Source: Myxococcales bacterium
GTDB lineage: Bacteria > Myxococcota_A > Polyangia > Palsa-1104 > JAEUJZ01
Direction: 5' to 3'
DNA length: 64,000 nucleotides
Assembly: GCA_016794365.1 (NCBI GenBank)
Contig: JAEUKB010000040.1
Coordinates: forward strand, 1 to 64,000
A program made the translations under genes and the position numbers. Of the stretch, positions 45,301-55,355 are shown one piece after another (the stretch's first letter is position 1; every line of letters starts with the position of its first letter). A model generated the notes under the pieces. It worked only from the letters and a program-made list of their open reading frames with translations, was not told the DNA's origin and ran no database searches.

Positions 45301-45365
45301 AAGGCCCAGAAAACCCGCGATATCCGTCGTGACAAGGAAAGCCCGGTTGGGCTAGCTTACGGAGC

Positions 45366-46001
45366 ATGAAAGTGATCACCCTACAAGAGATCCAGCAAGC
45401 GTTTGCCTACCTGGTTTCAAAGCCGGACTATCTCTTGCGCAGTGCCGTGAATGCGACCAAGCTCCGCTTCGGGGTGCCGATGGATGCGGTGACGTGGCTC
45501 CTCGGGAAGCTGAGCAAAGGCAAGCTGCCAGATGACTTGTCGCTGACTGCGGTTCCACCGGGCGTTCGCTTCGCCGCTACGTTCAACGTGATGGGCACGC
45601 CGCTGTTTGTGTCGGCGGTGGTGTCGATTGATACGGTTCAGCTGTCCGCCGAGAGCGTGCGCGTGACGCTCCATGTTCGCGAGCTGGCCGTCAAGCCGCC
45701 CGCTGACAGTCCGATGGGCTCGATGCTGATGATGATGGACCTGTCGAAGCCCGGTGACATGCTGGCGTTTCTGCCATTCCGTCCGACGGTGATTCTGTCA
45801 GCGCAGGGTGATGAGTTTGTGCTTGATCTGCTCCAGTTGCCGAAGCTGAAGCAGAATCCGCTGGCCCGGCGCATCATCTCGGCGGTGTCGGAAGTGCTGG
45901 TCATCCGTGAGCTGGCCACCGAGGACGACATGCTGGTGATTGGACTGCGTGCCATGCCGTCGGGAATCGTGTCCGCACTGGGCCATCTACGTGGTGCATA
46001 A
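45366..46001 (+). CDS. Hypothetical protein
   Basis: The protein has 211 residues. The start has GGAG close upstream. It is a soluble mixed alpha/beta protein: an N-terminal helical region (LQEIQQAFAYLVSK), then strand-rich sequence (VRFAATFNVMGTPLFVSAVVSIDTVQL, VRVTLHVRELAV), a Met-rich SMLMMMDLSKPGDMLAFLPFRPTVIL and a helical tail. I do not recognise it. It is 24 bp upstream of glgA and probably in the same transcript. Confidence 0.7.
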   Translation: MKVITLQEIQQAFAYLVSKPDYLLRSAVNATKLRFGVPMDAVTWLLGKLSKGKLPDDLSLTAVPPGVRFAATFNVMGTPLFVSAVVSIDTVQLSAESVRVTLHVRELAVKPPADSPMGSMLMMMDLSKPGDMLAFLPFRPTVILSAQGDEFVLDLLQLPKLKQNPLARRIISAVSEVLVIRELATEDDMLVIGLRAMPSGIVSALGHLRGA

Positions 46002-46025
46002 GCTGGCATTGCAAAGGTTTTGCTG

Positions 46026-47537
46026 ATGAACGTCCTGCATATAGCCTCGGAAGTTGCGCCATTTTCCAAGACGGGCGGTCTGGGTGATGTCCTGGCCGCA
46101 CTGCCTCGCGCGCTGGCCCAACAAGGTGCGTCGCGCGTCACGGTTGTCTCGGCTCGTTACGGTTCGATCCATCCCCAGCAGCACGGGCTGGCCAAGCGGC
46201 TCAAGAAGCTGAGCGTCTCCGTCGGCGCGCAGACCTTCGAGGTCGGCCTGTACGAAGGACGCTTGCCCGGTCCCGGCCCGCTCGTGACAGTGTATCTGAT
46301 TGAGCATCCGCTGTTTTCCGAGCGTCCTGGCGTCTACGGTCCGCCCGACAATCCTGGCGAAGGCTATGCCGACAATCCGCTGCGCTTTGCGCTGCTGTCG
46401 CAAGCCGCGATCTGTCTGGCCAAAGAACTGGTGCCACGTCCCGACGTGATTCACGCGCACGACTGGCAAGCGGGACTCGCGGTGTACTACGCGCAGCAAG
46501 CCGAGTGGGACACGCCGCCAGCGACGGTGTTTACGGTTCACAACCTGATGTTCCAAGGGCTGTTTCCGCTGTCCGACGCGCAAGGCTTGGGTGTGCGCCC
46601 GGAGCTTTTGACTCCCGACGGCATCGAGTTTTACGGTCAAGCATCGTTTATCAAAGCCGGTCTACAGCTCGCGGATCGACTGACGACGGTGAGCCCGCGC
46701 TACGCCCAGGAAATCTGTACGCCAGAGTTTGGCTATGGTCTCGACGGTGTGATGCAAGCGCGCCGAGGCCGACTGACCGGCATCCTCAACGGCGTCGATT
46801 ACGATCGCTGGAGCCCATGGCTCGACGGAGCGCTGCCGGTTCGCTTCAGTCGCCCGCCCGCAGAGCTGGAAGCGCTGTCCGAAGATGCCTTCGCGGCTGA
46901 GCTGGTCGGCAAAGCACGCTGCAAGGCCGAGCTTCAGCGAGAGCTGTCGCTGCCGGTTCGACCGAAGACGCCGCTGCTTGTCTCGATCTCACGGCTGACG
47001 GAACAAAAAGGCATCGATCTTTTGATTCAGTGGCTCGAGGCAGAGCTGCACAGCCGCAGCGAGTTCCAGTTTGCGCTCCTTGGCCAAGGTCAGCCCGCGC
47101 TCGAGCAGCGACTGCGCATGCTGGCCGAGCGTCATCCGACGCGCGTCGCGATTCGACTGACGTTCGATGAAGCGCTGGCGCACCGAATGGAAGCTGGCGG
47201 CGACTTCTTCGTGATGCCGTCGCGGTTCGAGCCGTGCGGACTCAACCAGATCTACAGCATGCGCTACGGAACCATTCCGATTGTGCGCAGCGTCGGTGGT
47301 CTGTTCGATACGGTGGTGGACTTCGACGCACGCTCACGCAGCGGCACCGGCTTTACCTTCCAGCCGTTTGAGACGGCAGCGCTCGGCAATGCGATTCGAC
47401 GCGCGCTGGCGGCCTATCACAGCGACGAACCGAGCATGCTGGCACTGCAAAAACGTGCGATGCGCGCGGACTTTGGCTGGGCCACGTCGGCACGAGCGTA
47501 TCTAAACGTCTATCGGCAGGCGCAGAGCGGCAAGTAG
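46026..47537 (+). CDS. glgA: Glycogen (starch) synthase, GT5
   Basis: The protein has 503 residues from the ATG at 46026, preceded by AAAGG; a TTG at 46020 is an alternative. The ADP-glucose-binding motif KTGGLGDV lies near residue 16. DVIHAHDWQAGL, LTTVSPRYAQEI, GILNGVDYDRWSP and the C-terminal EPCGLNQIYSMRYGT with VRSVGGLFDTV are all characteristic. It extends alpha-1,4-glucan from ADP-glucose. Other glycogen genes are not in the window. Confidence 0.95.
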   Translation: MNVLHIASEVAPFSKTGGLGDVLAALPRALAQQGASRVTVVSARYGSIHPQQHGLAKRLKKLSVSVGAQTFEVGLYEGRLPGPGPLVTVYLIEHPLFSERPGVYGPPDNPGEGYADNPLRFALLSQAAICLAKELVPRPDVIHAHDWQAGLAVYYAQQAEWDTPPATVFTVHNLMFQGLFPLSDAQGLGVRPELLTPDGIEFYGQASFIKAGLQLADRLTTVSPRYAQEICTPEFGYGLDGVMQARRGRLTGILNGVDYDRWSPWLDGALPVRFSRPPAELEALSEDAFAAELVGKARCKAELQRELSLPVRPKTPLLVSISRLTEQKGIDLLIQWLEAELHSRSEFQFALLGQGQPALEQRLRMLAERHPTRVAIRLTFDEALAHRMEAGGDFFVMPSRFEPCGLNQIYSMRYGTIPIVRSVGGLFDTVVDFDARSRSGTGFTFQPFETAALGNAIRRALAAYHSDEPSMLALQKRAMRADFGWATSARAYLNVYRQAQSGK

Positions 47538-47540
47538 GTC

Positions 47541-48293
47541 GTGCTCGAGTTCCGTTCGGTCTGGAAGTCGTTCGGCAGCCAAGCGGTCCTACGCGGCCTG
47601 ACGCTGCACGTCAAAGAGCGCGAGATCCTGTTTCTGATCGGCGCGTCGGGCGTCGGCAAGTCGGTGGCCATCAAGCATGTCATCGGGCTGCTGCGCGTCG
47701 ATCGTGGCGAGATCTGGCTCGACGGAGAGCGCATTGATCAGCTCTCGGAGCCGGAGCTATATCGAGTCCGCCGACGCTGCGCGATGGTGTTTCAAAGCTC
47801 GACGCTGTTTGATTCGATGTCGGTGGTGGAAAACGTGGCGCTGCCGCTGCGCAAACACCAAGGCATGTCCGACGCAGCAGCCCGTAGCGCAGCGCTGGAA
47901 TACCTGGCGGAAGTCCATATGGTGGAATTTGCGGAGCACTTGCCCGCGACGCTGTCCGACGGAATGCGCAAGCGCGTTGCGATCGCCCGAGCGCTCACGA
48001 TGAAGCCGGACTATCTGCTGTTCGATGAGCCGACGACGGGACTCGATCCAGTGAGCGCGCGTCGCGTCGATGCACTGATTCGCAAGCTCAGCAGCTCTCA
48101 CGGAGTGACATCGATCGTGGTGTCGCACGACCTGACCAGCATCTTTTCGATCGCCGATCGCATCGCGCTGCTCTATCAAGGTCGGGTTCACATGCTTGGA
48201 ACGCCTGAAGAGTTTCGATCCACAGGCGATCCCGTGGTTCGTCAGTTCGTCAGCGGCAGTAGCATGGGCCCGATGGAAACGCCGGGCTTCTAA
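47541..48293 (+). CDS. ABC transporter ATP-binding protein, MlaF/Mkl type
   Basis: The protein has 250 residues with a GTG start 3 bp after glgA. Walker [16 protein letters not shown]-loop [14 protein letters not shown], signature [15 protein letters not shown], Walker [14 protein letters not shown] and the switch His in VVSHD are all present. The LSDGM signature (not LSGGQ) is typical of MlaF, the ATPase of phospholipid-transport MCE systems. The matching permease (MlaE) and MCE protein (MlaD) are not adjacent, so it may serve a system encoded elsewhere. Confidence 0.9.
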   Translation: MLEFRSVWKSFGSQAVLRGLTLHVKEREILFLIGASGVGKSVAIKHVIGLLRVDRGEIWLDGERIDQLSEPELYRVRRRCAMVFQSSTLFDSMSVVENVALPLRKHQGMSDAAARSAALEYLAEVHMVEFAEHLPATLSDGMRKRVAIARALTMKPDYLLFDEPTTGLDPVSARRVDALIRKLSSSHGVTSIVVSHDLTSIFSIADRIALLYQGRVHMLGTPEEFRSTGDPVVRQFVSGSSMGPMETPGF

Positions 48294-48317
48294 GCGCGCG
48301 CAAGTCGAGGAGTGACG

Positions 48318-48998
48318 GTGAATCAGATCGAACAGAGCCTTGCGACGGTTCGGCACAAGATCGCCCAAGCGTGTCAGCGCGCCCATCGCTCGCCGGATGA
48401 AGTGACGCTGATCGCGGTGTCGAAGCTTCAGCCGATAGCGCTCATCGAAGCGGCGTATCAAGCGGGCCAGCGTGACTTTGGCGAAAACTATGCGCAAGAG
48501 CTACGCGACAAAGCGAGCGAGCTGGCTCACCTGACGGAGCTGCGCTGGCATGCGATCGGCACGCTCCAGTCAAACAAGGTGAAGTACGTTGCCAAGGTCG
48601 CGCAGTCGTTTCACGCGCTGTGCAGCCTGGACATCGCACAAGAGCTGGGCAAGCGCCGCAGCGAGGTGCCCATCGATGTCCTGATCGAGGTCAACATCGC
48701 GGGCGAAGACAGCAAGAGCGGAATCGCACCTTCTGCGGTGGAAGCACTGGCCGCGCAGGTACGTACAGTGGCAGGTGTGCGCCTTGTGGGGCTGATGTGT
48801 ATGCCGCCGCAGCCTGAGCCGCCATCGTGCTGGACGCCGGAAGACAACCGACCACACTTTGCAAAGCTACGCGCGCTGGCGAAGTCGCTGGGACTTGCGC
48901 AGCTCTCGATGGGCAGCACGTCGGACTATGAAGTTGCGATCGAAGAAGGCGCGACGATTGTTCGCGTCGGACGCTCGATCTTTGGAGAGCGCCTGTAG
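48318..48998 (+). CDS. yggS: YggS-family pyridoxal phosphate homeostasis protein
   Basis: The protein has 226 residues from the GTG at 48318, with CGAGGAG upstream; a GTG at 48312 overlaps that site. The PLP-binding Lys is in LIAVSKLQP, followed by GQRDFGENYAQEL, WHAIGTLQSNKVKYV, LIEVNIAGEDSKSGI and LSMGSTSDYEVAIEEGATIVRVGRSIFG. This single-domain fold-type III protein buffers cellular PLP. It follows the ABC ATPase by 24 bp. Confidence 0.95.
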   Translation: MNQIEQSLATVRHKIAQACQRAHRSPDEVTLIAVSKLQPIALIEAAYQAGQRDFGENYAQELRDKASELAHLTELRWHAIGTLQSNKVKYVAKVAQSFHALCSLDIAQELGKRRSEVPIDVLIEVNIAGEDSKSGIAPSAVEALAAQVRTVAGVRLVGLMCMPPQPEPPSCWTPEDNRPHFAKLRALAKSLGLAQLSMGSTSDYEVAIEEGATIVRVGRSIFGERL

Positions 48999-49026
48999 CC
49001 GCGTGGAGAGCGCTTGTAGCTGCGTG
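48985..49026. repeat. 21-bp tandem duplication across the yggS stop
   Basis: GAGAGCGCCTGTAGCCGCGTG at 48985-49005 (written with positions: key core CGCCTGTAGCCGC) is followed directly by a second copy at 49006-49026 with two substitutions. The stop codon TAG lies in the first copy. A partial third copy (GACAGTGCGCGC) may follow. Confidence 0.8.
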
Positions 49027-49077
49027 GACAGTGCGCGCCGCGCTCGCTCCGATAACCAGGAAGAGAGATCCGTTTCG

Positions 49078-50127
49078 ATGAGCAAGACTGACAAGTACGA
49101 AGACTTCAGCCCAAGCAGCGTCGGAGTCCGCAACGGCAAGCTGTTCGGTCTGCCGTTTGAATACGAAGACAGCCAGGTGGTGATCCTGCCAGTGCCGTGG
49201 GAAGTGACGGTGTCGTATCGCGCTGGAACCGCACAGGGACCGCAAGCGATCCTCGAAGCTTCGACCCAGGTGGATCTGTTCGATCCGGTCTGGCCGGACG
49301 GCTGGCGCGCGGGCTACTACATGCTGCCGATCTCCAGCGAGTGGCAGGCCAAGAACGATTCGCTGCGCACCTTGGCGGCAGCCTGCATCAGCAAGCTGGA
49401 AGAAGGCGTCGCGCAAGACGATCCCGAGCTGCTCGTGCCACAGGGCGAAGTGAACGCGGCATCCAGCGAGCTAAACGACTGGGTCGAACGACAAGCGCAG
49501 TCACACCTGACTCTTGGCAAAGCGGTCGGCGTGCTCGGAGGCGATCACAGCGTTCCACTGGGACTGATTCGCGCGCTGGCAACTCGCTACGATTCCTTTG
49601 GTGTGCTGCACATTGATGCACATGCGGATCTGCGACGCGGTTACGAAGGCTTTCAGTACTCGCACGCATCGATCATGGAAAACGTGCTGCACCTTCCGCA
49701 CGTCAGCAAGATCACGCAGGTCGGAATCCGCGACTACTGCGATGAAGAAGAACAGACCGTCCGCGAATCTGGAGATCGCATCAGCTTCTTTTCGATGCGC
49801 AGCCTTCGCAAGCGCGGCTTTCACGGAGAGCCTTGGGCGCGCACCTGTCAGCACATCGTCGATACCCTGCCCCAGCAGGTGTACATCAGCTTTGATGTAG
49901 ATGGACTCGATCCCGCGCTGTGTCCGCAGACCGGAACGCCTGTGCCGGGCGGACTTTTGTGGGATGAAGCGCTTCATCTGCTCGATACCGTGGTCGAAAG
50001 TGGTCGTCAGGTGATTGGCTTCGATCTGGTCGAAGTCGCCGGTCAGGGAGAGTGGGACGCCATCGTCGGTGCGCGCCTTCTGTCGCGGCTCTGTCTGCTC
50101 ACCGCGCAGAGCTGTCCCCGTCCGTAA
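49078..50127 (+). CDS. Ureohydrolase (arginase/agmatinase family)
   Basis: The protein has 349 residues from the ATG at 49078; the frame is open upstream but overlaps yggS. The binuclear Mn ligands appear as GGDHSVPLG, HIDAHADLR and SFDVDGLDPA, with the substrate-region Glu in LVEVAG. Members hydrolyse guanidino groups to urea. An insertion around residues 110-145 (DPELLVPQGEVNAASSELNDW) and LPVPWEVTVSYRAGTAQGP fit agmatinase-like proteins better than arginase, but the substrate is not settled. Confidence 0.9.
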   Translation: MSKTDKYEDFSPSSVGVRNGKLFGLPFEYEDSQVVILPVPWEVTVSYRAGTAQGPQAILEASTQVDLFDPVWPDGWRAGYYMLPISSEWQAKNDSLRTLAAACISKLEEGVAQDDPELLVPQGEVNAASSELNDWVERQAQSHLTLGKAVGVLGGDHSVPLGLIRALATRYDSFGVLHIDAHADLRRGYEGFQYSHASIMENVLHLPHVSKITQVGIRDYCDEEEQTVRESGDRISFFSMRSLRKRGFHGEPWARTCQHIVDTLPQQVYISFDVDGLDPALCPQTGTPVPGGLLWDEALHLLDTVVESGRQVIGFDLVEVAGQGEWDAIVGARLLSRLCLLTAQSCPRP

Positions 50128-50438
50128 GCTGTCTGGTTTTTGGCTTCGCGCTCCGGTTCCGACTTCCGTCCTTCCGACTTCCGTCCTTCCGACTTCCGTC
50201 CTTTCGCCTCTCACCTTTCGCGTTCCGGCTCTGCCTCGGATTCCTTTCCACAAGCTCCGCTACAGCAGCGTACGTTCCGCTTTGTAACGAAGCACAGGAA
50301 CATTCCCCCGCTGCGCAGTTGCCAGCTATGATCGAGAGAGAAGGACTGCTCCGCAACTGGATGATAGGGATTCCCTGAGCAGCTCTGGTTTGTGCGCTCC
50401 GAACAAACAGCCAGTCAACTTCCGGGTCGGAGAATCAG
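50128..50438. other. Intergenic region with 3x15-bp tandem repeat
   Basis: This 311-bp gap separates the ureohydrolase and the hybrid kinase. It holds three perfect copies of TTCCGACTTCCGTCC at 50157-50201, 30 bp after the stop. The remainder has no convincing gene; a C/T-rich strand bias continues after the repeats. The promoter of the hybrid kinase is presumably in the last 100 bp, but no clear -35/-10 pair was found. Confidence 0.6.
50157..50201. repeat. Three perfect 15-bp tandem repeats
   Basis: Copies of TTCCGACTTCCGTCC start at 50157, 50172 and 50187. They follow the ureohydrolase stop by 29 bp. Confidence 0.9.
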
Positions 50439-53400
50439 ATGGGCAGCTCACGACACATCGCAAAGAGAATCGCGCTGCTGCTGCTGCTGACCTGCATCTA
50501 CTTTGTCTGTGCGCGACTTGGACTTCTGTTTGCGACCGTTCACAAGCAAGCGTCTCCCGTCTGGCCGGTCACCGGCATCGCGATGGCAGCTTGTCACTTG
50601 ATCGGTCTGCGCGTCTGGCCCGCGATCGTTGTCGGCGCTTGTTTGGCCAACTACGACAACGGAATCGGACTCCTTCCCAGCGCGATCATCGGTGCTGGCA
50701 ACATGCTCGAAGCCGTCTTGGGCGCACTGATTCTGCGCTGGGTGCTTCAGCATCGCAGCCAGCTCGGCAGTCAAACAGAGACCTTCGCGATCTGTGCCGC
50801 TGCGCTGTTTGCTTCGCTCTGTAGCGCAACCATCGGAGTCGGAGTCCTGACCGCGCAGCGCATCATTGCAGGACCAGAAGCTTCGCGCGCATGGATGGCA
50901 TGGTGGGTCGGTGATGTGCTGGGCGCACTGATGGTTACACCGACGCTGCTATCGCTGTATCGATCGCAGATTTCGTTACGCAGCGTATCGATTCGGAAAG
51001 TAGCAGAGTTCATTGTCTCTTTGGGTCTTCTGACCGCGCTGACGATGTTTCTGTTCGGGACAAACTCTGGCATTTCGTTTCTGTTTTTGATCTTTCCGAT
51101 CCTGCTGTTCTGCTGCGCACGCTTTGGAGATCTAGCCGCCAAGCTGCTCGCGCTGATTCTGTTCGGATTCTGTGTCTACAAAGCCAGCAAAGGAATCGGT
51201 CCGTTCGTCGGTCGCAGCACGAACGAAAACCTGATTCATACCCAGCTCTTTCTGCTGTCTCTGTCGATCACAGTCAACGTCTTGTCCGGCTTTCACGAAA
51301 CGCGCTCGCTCCGCAGTGCGGTGCCGATGCTGCTGTTTGGCTGGCTGGTGGGAGGCATCATCTTGCACTCCTTCCATCAGACAGAGCGTGCGCGGGATCA
51401 GAATCGCATCGAGCAGCTCGCCCACGAAGTCGATCTGCGACTTCAGGATCGGATGACGCTGTATGAAGACGTACTCCTTGGTGGCATCGGGCTCCTGACT
51501 GCATCAGAAAGCGTCGGCTTGCGCGAGTGGCAGACCTATCTACAGACCGTCAAACCGGAAGAAAAATATCCAGGTCTCAATGGCATGGGAGTCGTCTGGC
51601 CGGTTCATCCCGATCAGATGGAGACGTTCCGAAAAAAAGCGACAGACCTTGGGGTGCTCGATCTAGAGATTCATGCGATTCCTTCGCAGGTACAACAGTC
51701 CATATCGCAGCACTATGTGGTGACGTTTATCGAGCCGCTCGCCAACAACCAAGGTGCGGTAGGAATCGATCTGGCCAGTGAGCCGAAGCGTCGGATGGCT
51801 GCTGACAAAGCGCGCGATACCGGACGCCCAGTCATGAGCCAAAAGCTGCACCTGGTACAAGACAATAAGAGTCGTGTCGGATTCCTCTTATTCTATCCGT
51901 TTTATCAACCGCACAAACCGCTCGACACCGTGGAACAGAGACGGAGTGCCTTTCGCGGCTGGGTGGATGCTCCGCTCTTCATCGCGCGTCTGCTTGATGA
52001 CGTGATGAAGCCATACAGAAGCGAGCTTCACATCAGCGTTCACGAAAGCACTGCCCCTTCCGCAGACAGTGAAATCTATCAATCATCGGAATGGGATGAG
52101 TCGCGATCGACTGCGCTGACTCGATCGATCGAGCTTGCGCAAGCCCAGCTTCAGCTTCGCTTTGCCAAGGCACCGGGATTTGTTTCGGCCCATGACACCA
52201 CCACATCGTGGGTTGCGACCTGCGGCGCACTGGTGACGCTGCTCTTGGCTGGACTGATTGTGAACCTGCGGGAAAGCGGACAGCGCGCACGCGACATGGT
52301 GGAAGAACGCACGCTCCACTTGAATCGCGCACTGGCCGATGCAGAGCGCGCAGCCAATGTAAAGTCTGTCTTTCTGGCCAACATGAGCCATGAGATCCGC
52401 ACCCCGATGAACGGAATCATCGGAATGACCAGCCTACTGCTGGAGTCGTCGCTCAATCCCGAGCAGCGGATGCAGGTGAAGGTGATCGCATCCAGCTGTG
52501 ACAGCCTGCTTTCGCTCGTGAACGACATCTTGGATTTTTCCAAGATCGAAGCAGGCAAAGTTGAGATCGAACACAGTCCCTTTGGCGCGATCGAGAGCGC
52601 ACACGCCGTGATTGAGCTGCTTCGTCCGTTGGCCGCAGAGAAGTCGCTCGAGCTGTCACTTCACAGAGAGCCCGGCTGCGTAGACTGGATCATCGGCGAT
52701 TCCAATCGCTTCCGCCAAGTGCTGGTCAACTTGGTCAACAACGCGATCAAGTTCACAGCGCGCGGTCAGATCACGGTCAAGCTATCTTCCAAGCGTCTTC
52801 CCGGTGGTCGCTACGATCTGCGAACAGAGGTCATCGACACCGGAAAAGGAATCGACAAAGAAGCCCAGCAGCGACTCTTTAAGCCGTTTTCCCAGATCGA
52901 TGCATCGACCACACGTCAGTTTGGAGGAACCGGACTCGGACTCTCGATCTGCAAAGGACTGGTGACTGCGATGGGCGGAACCATCGGTGTGGACAGTGAG
53001 CGCGGCAAAGGATCTACCTTCTGGTTCCGACTCTTGGTAGAGCCCGCGAGCTCATCCTCAAAGCACACCTCATCTCCGAGCATCGCCGCATCGTCGGGAG
53101 ACATCGATCCCAAGCTGGCAGAAAAGCTACCGCTGCGCATCCTGATTGCCGATGATCACCACGTCAATCAGACCGTTGCACGCAGGTTTCTGGAACGACT
53201 GGGATACCAAGCGCACTGTGTCAAAAACGGCCTGGAAGTCCTGCAAGCCATCAAGCTTCGCACCTACGATCTGATCTTGATGGACTGTCACATGCCAGAG
53301 CTCGATGGCTTTGACACCACGCAGCGCATCGTCGCGATGTATCCCGCAACGCAGCGTCCCAAGATCGTGGCGATGACCGCGAGCACGATGCAGGAAGAAC

Positions 53401-53975
53401 GCGAGCGCTGTTTCCGCATCGGAATGGATGGCTTTATCAGCAAGCCCATTCGCATCGAAGAGATCATGAAGACGCTGCTTCAGGTCTTTTCCGTAACCTT
53501 GCAGAGCAGCAAACACAGCCAAGTGTCCCTCGCAGCCAAGACAACGCGCATGGCTGCAAGAGCCCTGATTGATCGACAGCAGTTCTACGACAACTTGGGG
53601 AGGGATTCCTCCGTGATTGCGGAAGTCACCCAAGCGTTTTTGGACAACACGCCGCAGCTCTTGGGAGTGCTCGAAGATGCCATCCGTCGCGCTGATCCCG
53701 TCGCTGTTTCATTCGCCGCGCACTCTCTGAAAGGAAGCATCAGCACCTTCTGTTGTAACGCAGTGGTTCAAGCGACGCTCGCGATCGAGCAGCATGGCAA
53801 GAGCGGCGATCTGACCCATGCAGCGCAGTCTTTTCAGGATCTCAAGAAGCTGATCGATGCGATGACCGAAGAGCTACGCGAGATCCAGCAGGAACAGAGT
53901 CCTTCACAAACGCACTCACAGACTCCCAAATCGCTCTCTGAACAGACTCCTCAACCGAGCACAGGAAAGCCCTAA
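50439..53975 (+). CDS. Hybrid histidine kinase: MASE1-CHASE-HisKA-HATPase-REC-Hpt
   Basis: The protein has 1178 residues. An N-terminal MASE1-type membrane domain with about eight TM helices (1-300; [19 protein letters not shown]) is followed by a CHASE domain (about 325-545; [27 protein letters not shown]) ending at a TM helix near 590. HisKA has His651 in [12 protein letters not shown]; the HATPase has NNAIKFT, DTGKGI and GGTGLGLSI. The receiver has Asp949 in [13 protein letters not shown], and the C-terminal Hpt has His1095 in AAHSLKGS. The full phosphorelay is thus present in one chain except the final response regulator. The ligand of the CHASE domain is unknown. Confidence 0.95.
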   Translation: MGSSRHIAKRIALLLLLTCIYFVCARLGLLFATVHKQASPVWPVTGIAMAACHLIGLRVWPAIVVGACLANYDNGIGLLPSAIIGAGNMLEAVLGALILRWVLQHRSQLGSQTETFAICAAALFASLCSATIGVGVLTAQRIIAGPEASRAWMAWWVGDVLGALMVTPTLLSLYRSQISLRSVSIRKVAEFIVSLGLLTALTMFLFGTNSGISFLFLIFPILLFCCARFGDLAAKLLALILFGFCVYKASKGIGPFVGRSTNENLIHTQLFLLSLSITVNVLSGFHETRSLRSAVPMLLFGWLVGGIILHSFHQTERARDQNRIEQLAHEVDLRLQDRMTLYEDVLLGGIGLLTASESVGLREWQTYLQTVKPEEKYPGLNGMGVVWPVHPDQMETFRKKATDLGVLDLEIHAIPSQVQQSISQHYVVTFIEPLANNQGAVGIDLASEPKRRMAADKARDTGRPVMSQKLHLVQDNKSRVGFLLFYPFYQPHKPLDTVEQRRSAFRGWVDAPLFIARLLDDVMKPYRSELHISVHESTAPSADSEIYQSSEWDESRSTALTRSIELAQAQLQLRFAKAPGFVSAHDTTTSWVATCGALVTLLLAGLIVNLRESGQRARDMVEERTLHLNRALADAERAANVKSVFLANMSHEIRTPMNGIIGMTSLLLESSLNPEQRMQVKVIASSCDSLLSLVNDILDFSKIEAGKVEIEHSPFGAIESAHAVIELLRPLAAEKSLELSLHREPGCVDWIIGDSNRFRQVLVNLVNNAIKFTARGQITVKLSSKRLPGGRYDLRTEVIDTGKGIDKEAQQRLFKPFSQIDASTTRQFGGTGLGLSICKGLVTAMGGTIGVDSERGKGSTFWFRLLVEPASSSSKHTSSPSIAASSGDIDPKLAEKLPLRILIADDHHVNQTVARRFLERLGYQAHCVKNGLEVLQAIKLRTYDLILMDCHMPELDGFDTTQRIVAMYPATQRPKIVAMTASTMQEERERCFRIGMDGFISKPIRIEEIMKTLLQVFSVTLQSSKHSQVSLAAKTTRMAARALIDRQQFYDNLGRDSSVIAEVTQAFLDNTPQLLGVLEDAIRRADPVAVSFAAHSLKGSISTFCCNAVVQATLAIEQHGKSGDLTHAAQSFQDLKKLIDAMTEELREIQQEQSPSQTHSQTPKSLSEQTPQPSTGKP

Positions 53976-53997
53976 TCTTGCGCGTCCTGCGCGATTC

Positions 53998-55311
53998 CTA
54001 TTCGTGCTGTGAGGTACTTGTGGTTTCGGACGTGCGTACTGTGTCCGATTCTCTGTCCGATTCTCTGTCTGATTCTCTGTCCGATGCAGTGGCTTGCATC
54101 ACCCACAGCGCCACCACGTTGTCCCCCACTGCGTTTAGGAGCGTCGCCATCGGATCAATCAAGATGCTGATGATCGCAAGGAGCGGAAGCGTCTCGGGCG
54201 GGAAGCCGAACACAGACAAGATCAGGAGCTCTCCCATCATGCCGCCGCTCGGAATGGCCCCCATCACCACACCGACCAAGATCGCAACCAGAATGATCAT
54301 CGCGCAGCGTCCGGGTGACAGACTCTGCTGAAACAGGCTCATCGCAAACAGGATCTTCAGAACCCCGCCGATCACCGATCCGTCTTTGTGAAGCACAGCC
54401 CCCACCGGAATCACCACATCACGGACTTCCGCAGCGATTCCCATGCGCGTACACGCTTCCAAGTTGACTGGCATTGTGGCCATGCTCGAGCACGTTCCCA
54501 GCGCCGTCAGTGAAGGCTCTAGCATCTGCGACCAAAACAGCCGCACGCTGCGCAGACCTCCGCTCAGGTACACGTAGGCGGAAAAGCCCGCGACGAAATA
54601 AAGCGCGGAAAATGCATAATATCCGACAAAGCTCCGAAAGTAGATTCCCGCAAGCTGCGATCCTGTATCCATCACTGTCGCTGCGAACCAAGCAAAAAGT
54701 CCAAGCGGAGCCAGATACATCACGTAGTCAAGTAGGCGCAGAAACACCGCAGCGCCGCTTTGCAAAAAGCGAATCAGTGGCTCTGCTTGCGATCTCATCG
54801 AGCGCGCGCACAGTCCCACCGCCAGCGAAAACAGCAGCAGCGGCAGCATCGACTTGCGCGAAAGCAGCTCCGAAAAGTCTGACACAGACACCATCGCAAC
54901 AAGCTGCGGAAGCAGTGCGGGAGCGCTCGGCAGTGCAGCCTTTCCTTTGCCAAGAAGGAGCGCCGCCGCATCAATTCCCTGCGCAGGATGCCACACCAAC
55001 AGAAACGCAAGAGACAGCGATGCAGCGATGATGCTGGTGATCAGAAAGCCAATCATCATGCGCCGCGAGATCCGACCGATCCGCTGCGCACTGGCGGATG
55101 ACGCAATGCTCGATGAGATCGTAAAAAACGTGAGCGGAACGATCAGCGTAAAGATCAGGTTCAGAAACAGATCACCAAGTGGCCGGATGGTCTGCGCCAC
55201 ACGCGGAGCCAGCTGGCCCAGCGCAAGTCCCAGCGAGATCGCCAGCAAGAGCAGCAACGAAAATCCGTAGGTTCGCCAAAGCCTCACAAGCGTTACTGTA
55301 GAAGAAGCCAC
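53998..55311 (-). CDS. Dicarboxylate/amino acid:cation symporter (DAACS family)
   Basis: The protein has 437 residues with 8-10 hydrophobic segments. Features of the GltP/DctA family include LGDLFLNLIFTLIVPLTFFTI near the N-terminus, a Ser/Thr-rich stretch (GTCSSMATMPVNLEAC), VGAVLHKDGS and the substrate-site region GAIPSGGMMGELLILS. It imports C4-dicarboxylates or acidic amino acids with Na+ or H+. The C-terminus has a SDRESDRESDRE tail from the 12-bp tandem repeats. It converges on the hybrid kinase with 22 bp between the stops and lies near TCA-cycle genes. Confidence 0.92.
   Translation of the reverse strand: MASSTVTLVRLWRTYGFSLLLLLAISLGLALGQLAPRVAQTIRPLGDLFLNLIFTLIVPLTFFTISSSIASSASAQRIGRISRRMMIGFLITSIIAASLSLAFLLVWHPAQGIDAAALLLGKGKAALPSAPALLPQLVAMVSVSDFSELLSRKSMLPLLLFSLAVGLCARSMRSQAEPLIRFLQSGAAVFLRLLDYVMYLAPLGLFAWFAATVMDTGSQLAGIYFRSFVGYYAFSALYFVAGFSAYVYLSGGLRSVRLFWSQMLEPSLTALGTCSSMATMPVNLEACTRMGIAAEVRDVVIPVGAVLHKDGSVIGGVLKILFAMSLFQQSLSPGRCAMIILVAILVGVVMGAIPSGGMMGELLILSVFGFPPETLPLLAIISILIDPMATLLNAVGDNVVALWVMQATASDRESDRESDRESDTVRTSETTSTSQHE
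54044..54085. repeat. 12-bp tandem repeats in the 3' end of the symporter gene
   Basis: Three copies of TCCGATTCTCTG (one with a single change) plus half a copy. They are in frame and encode the repeated SDRE tail on the minus strand. Confidence 0.9.
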
Positions 55312-55355
55312 GCGACGTGAAAAGAAATCCGTCTGTCTTGCAGTCCGTTTCGCAG

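Noticed and set aside
54044..54085. Repeats at the symporter end as phase-variable switch
   Set aside because: The unit is 12 bp, a multiple of three, so copy change would alter only tail length, not the frame.
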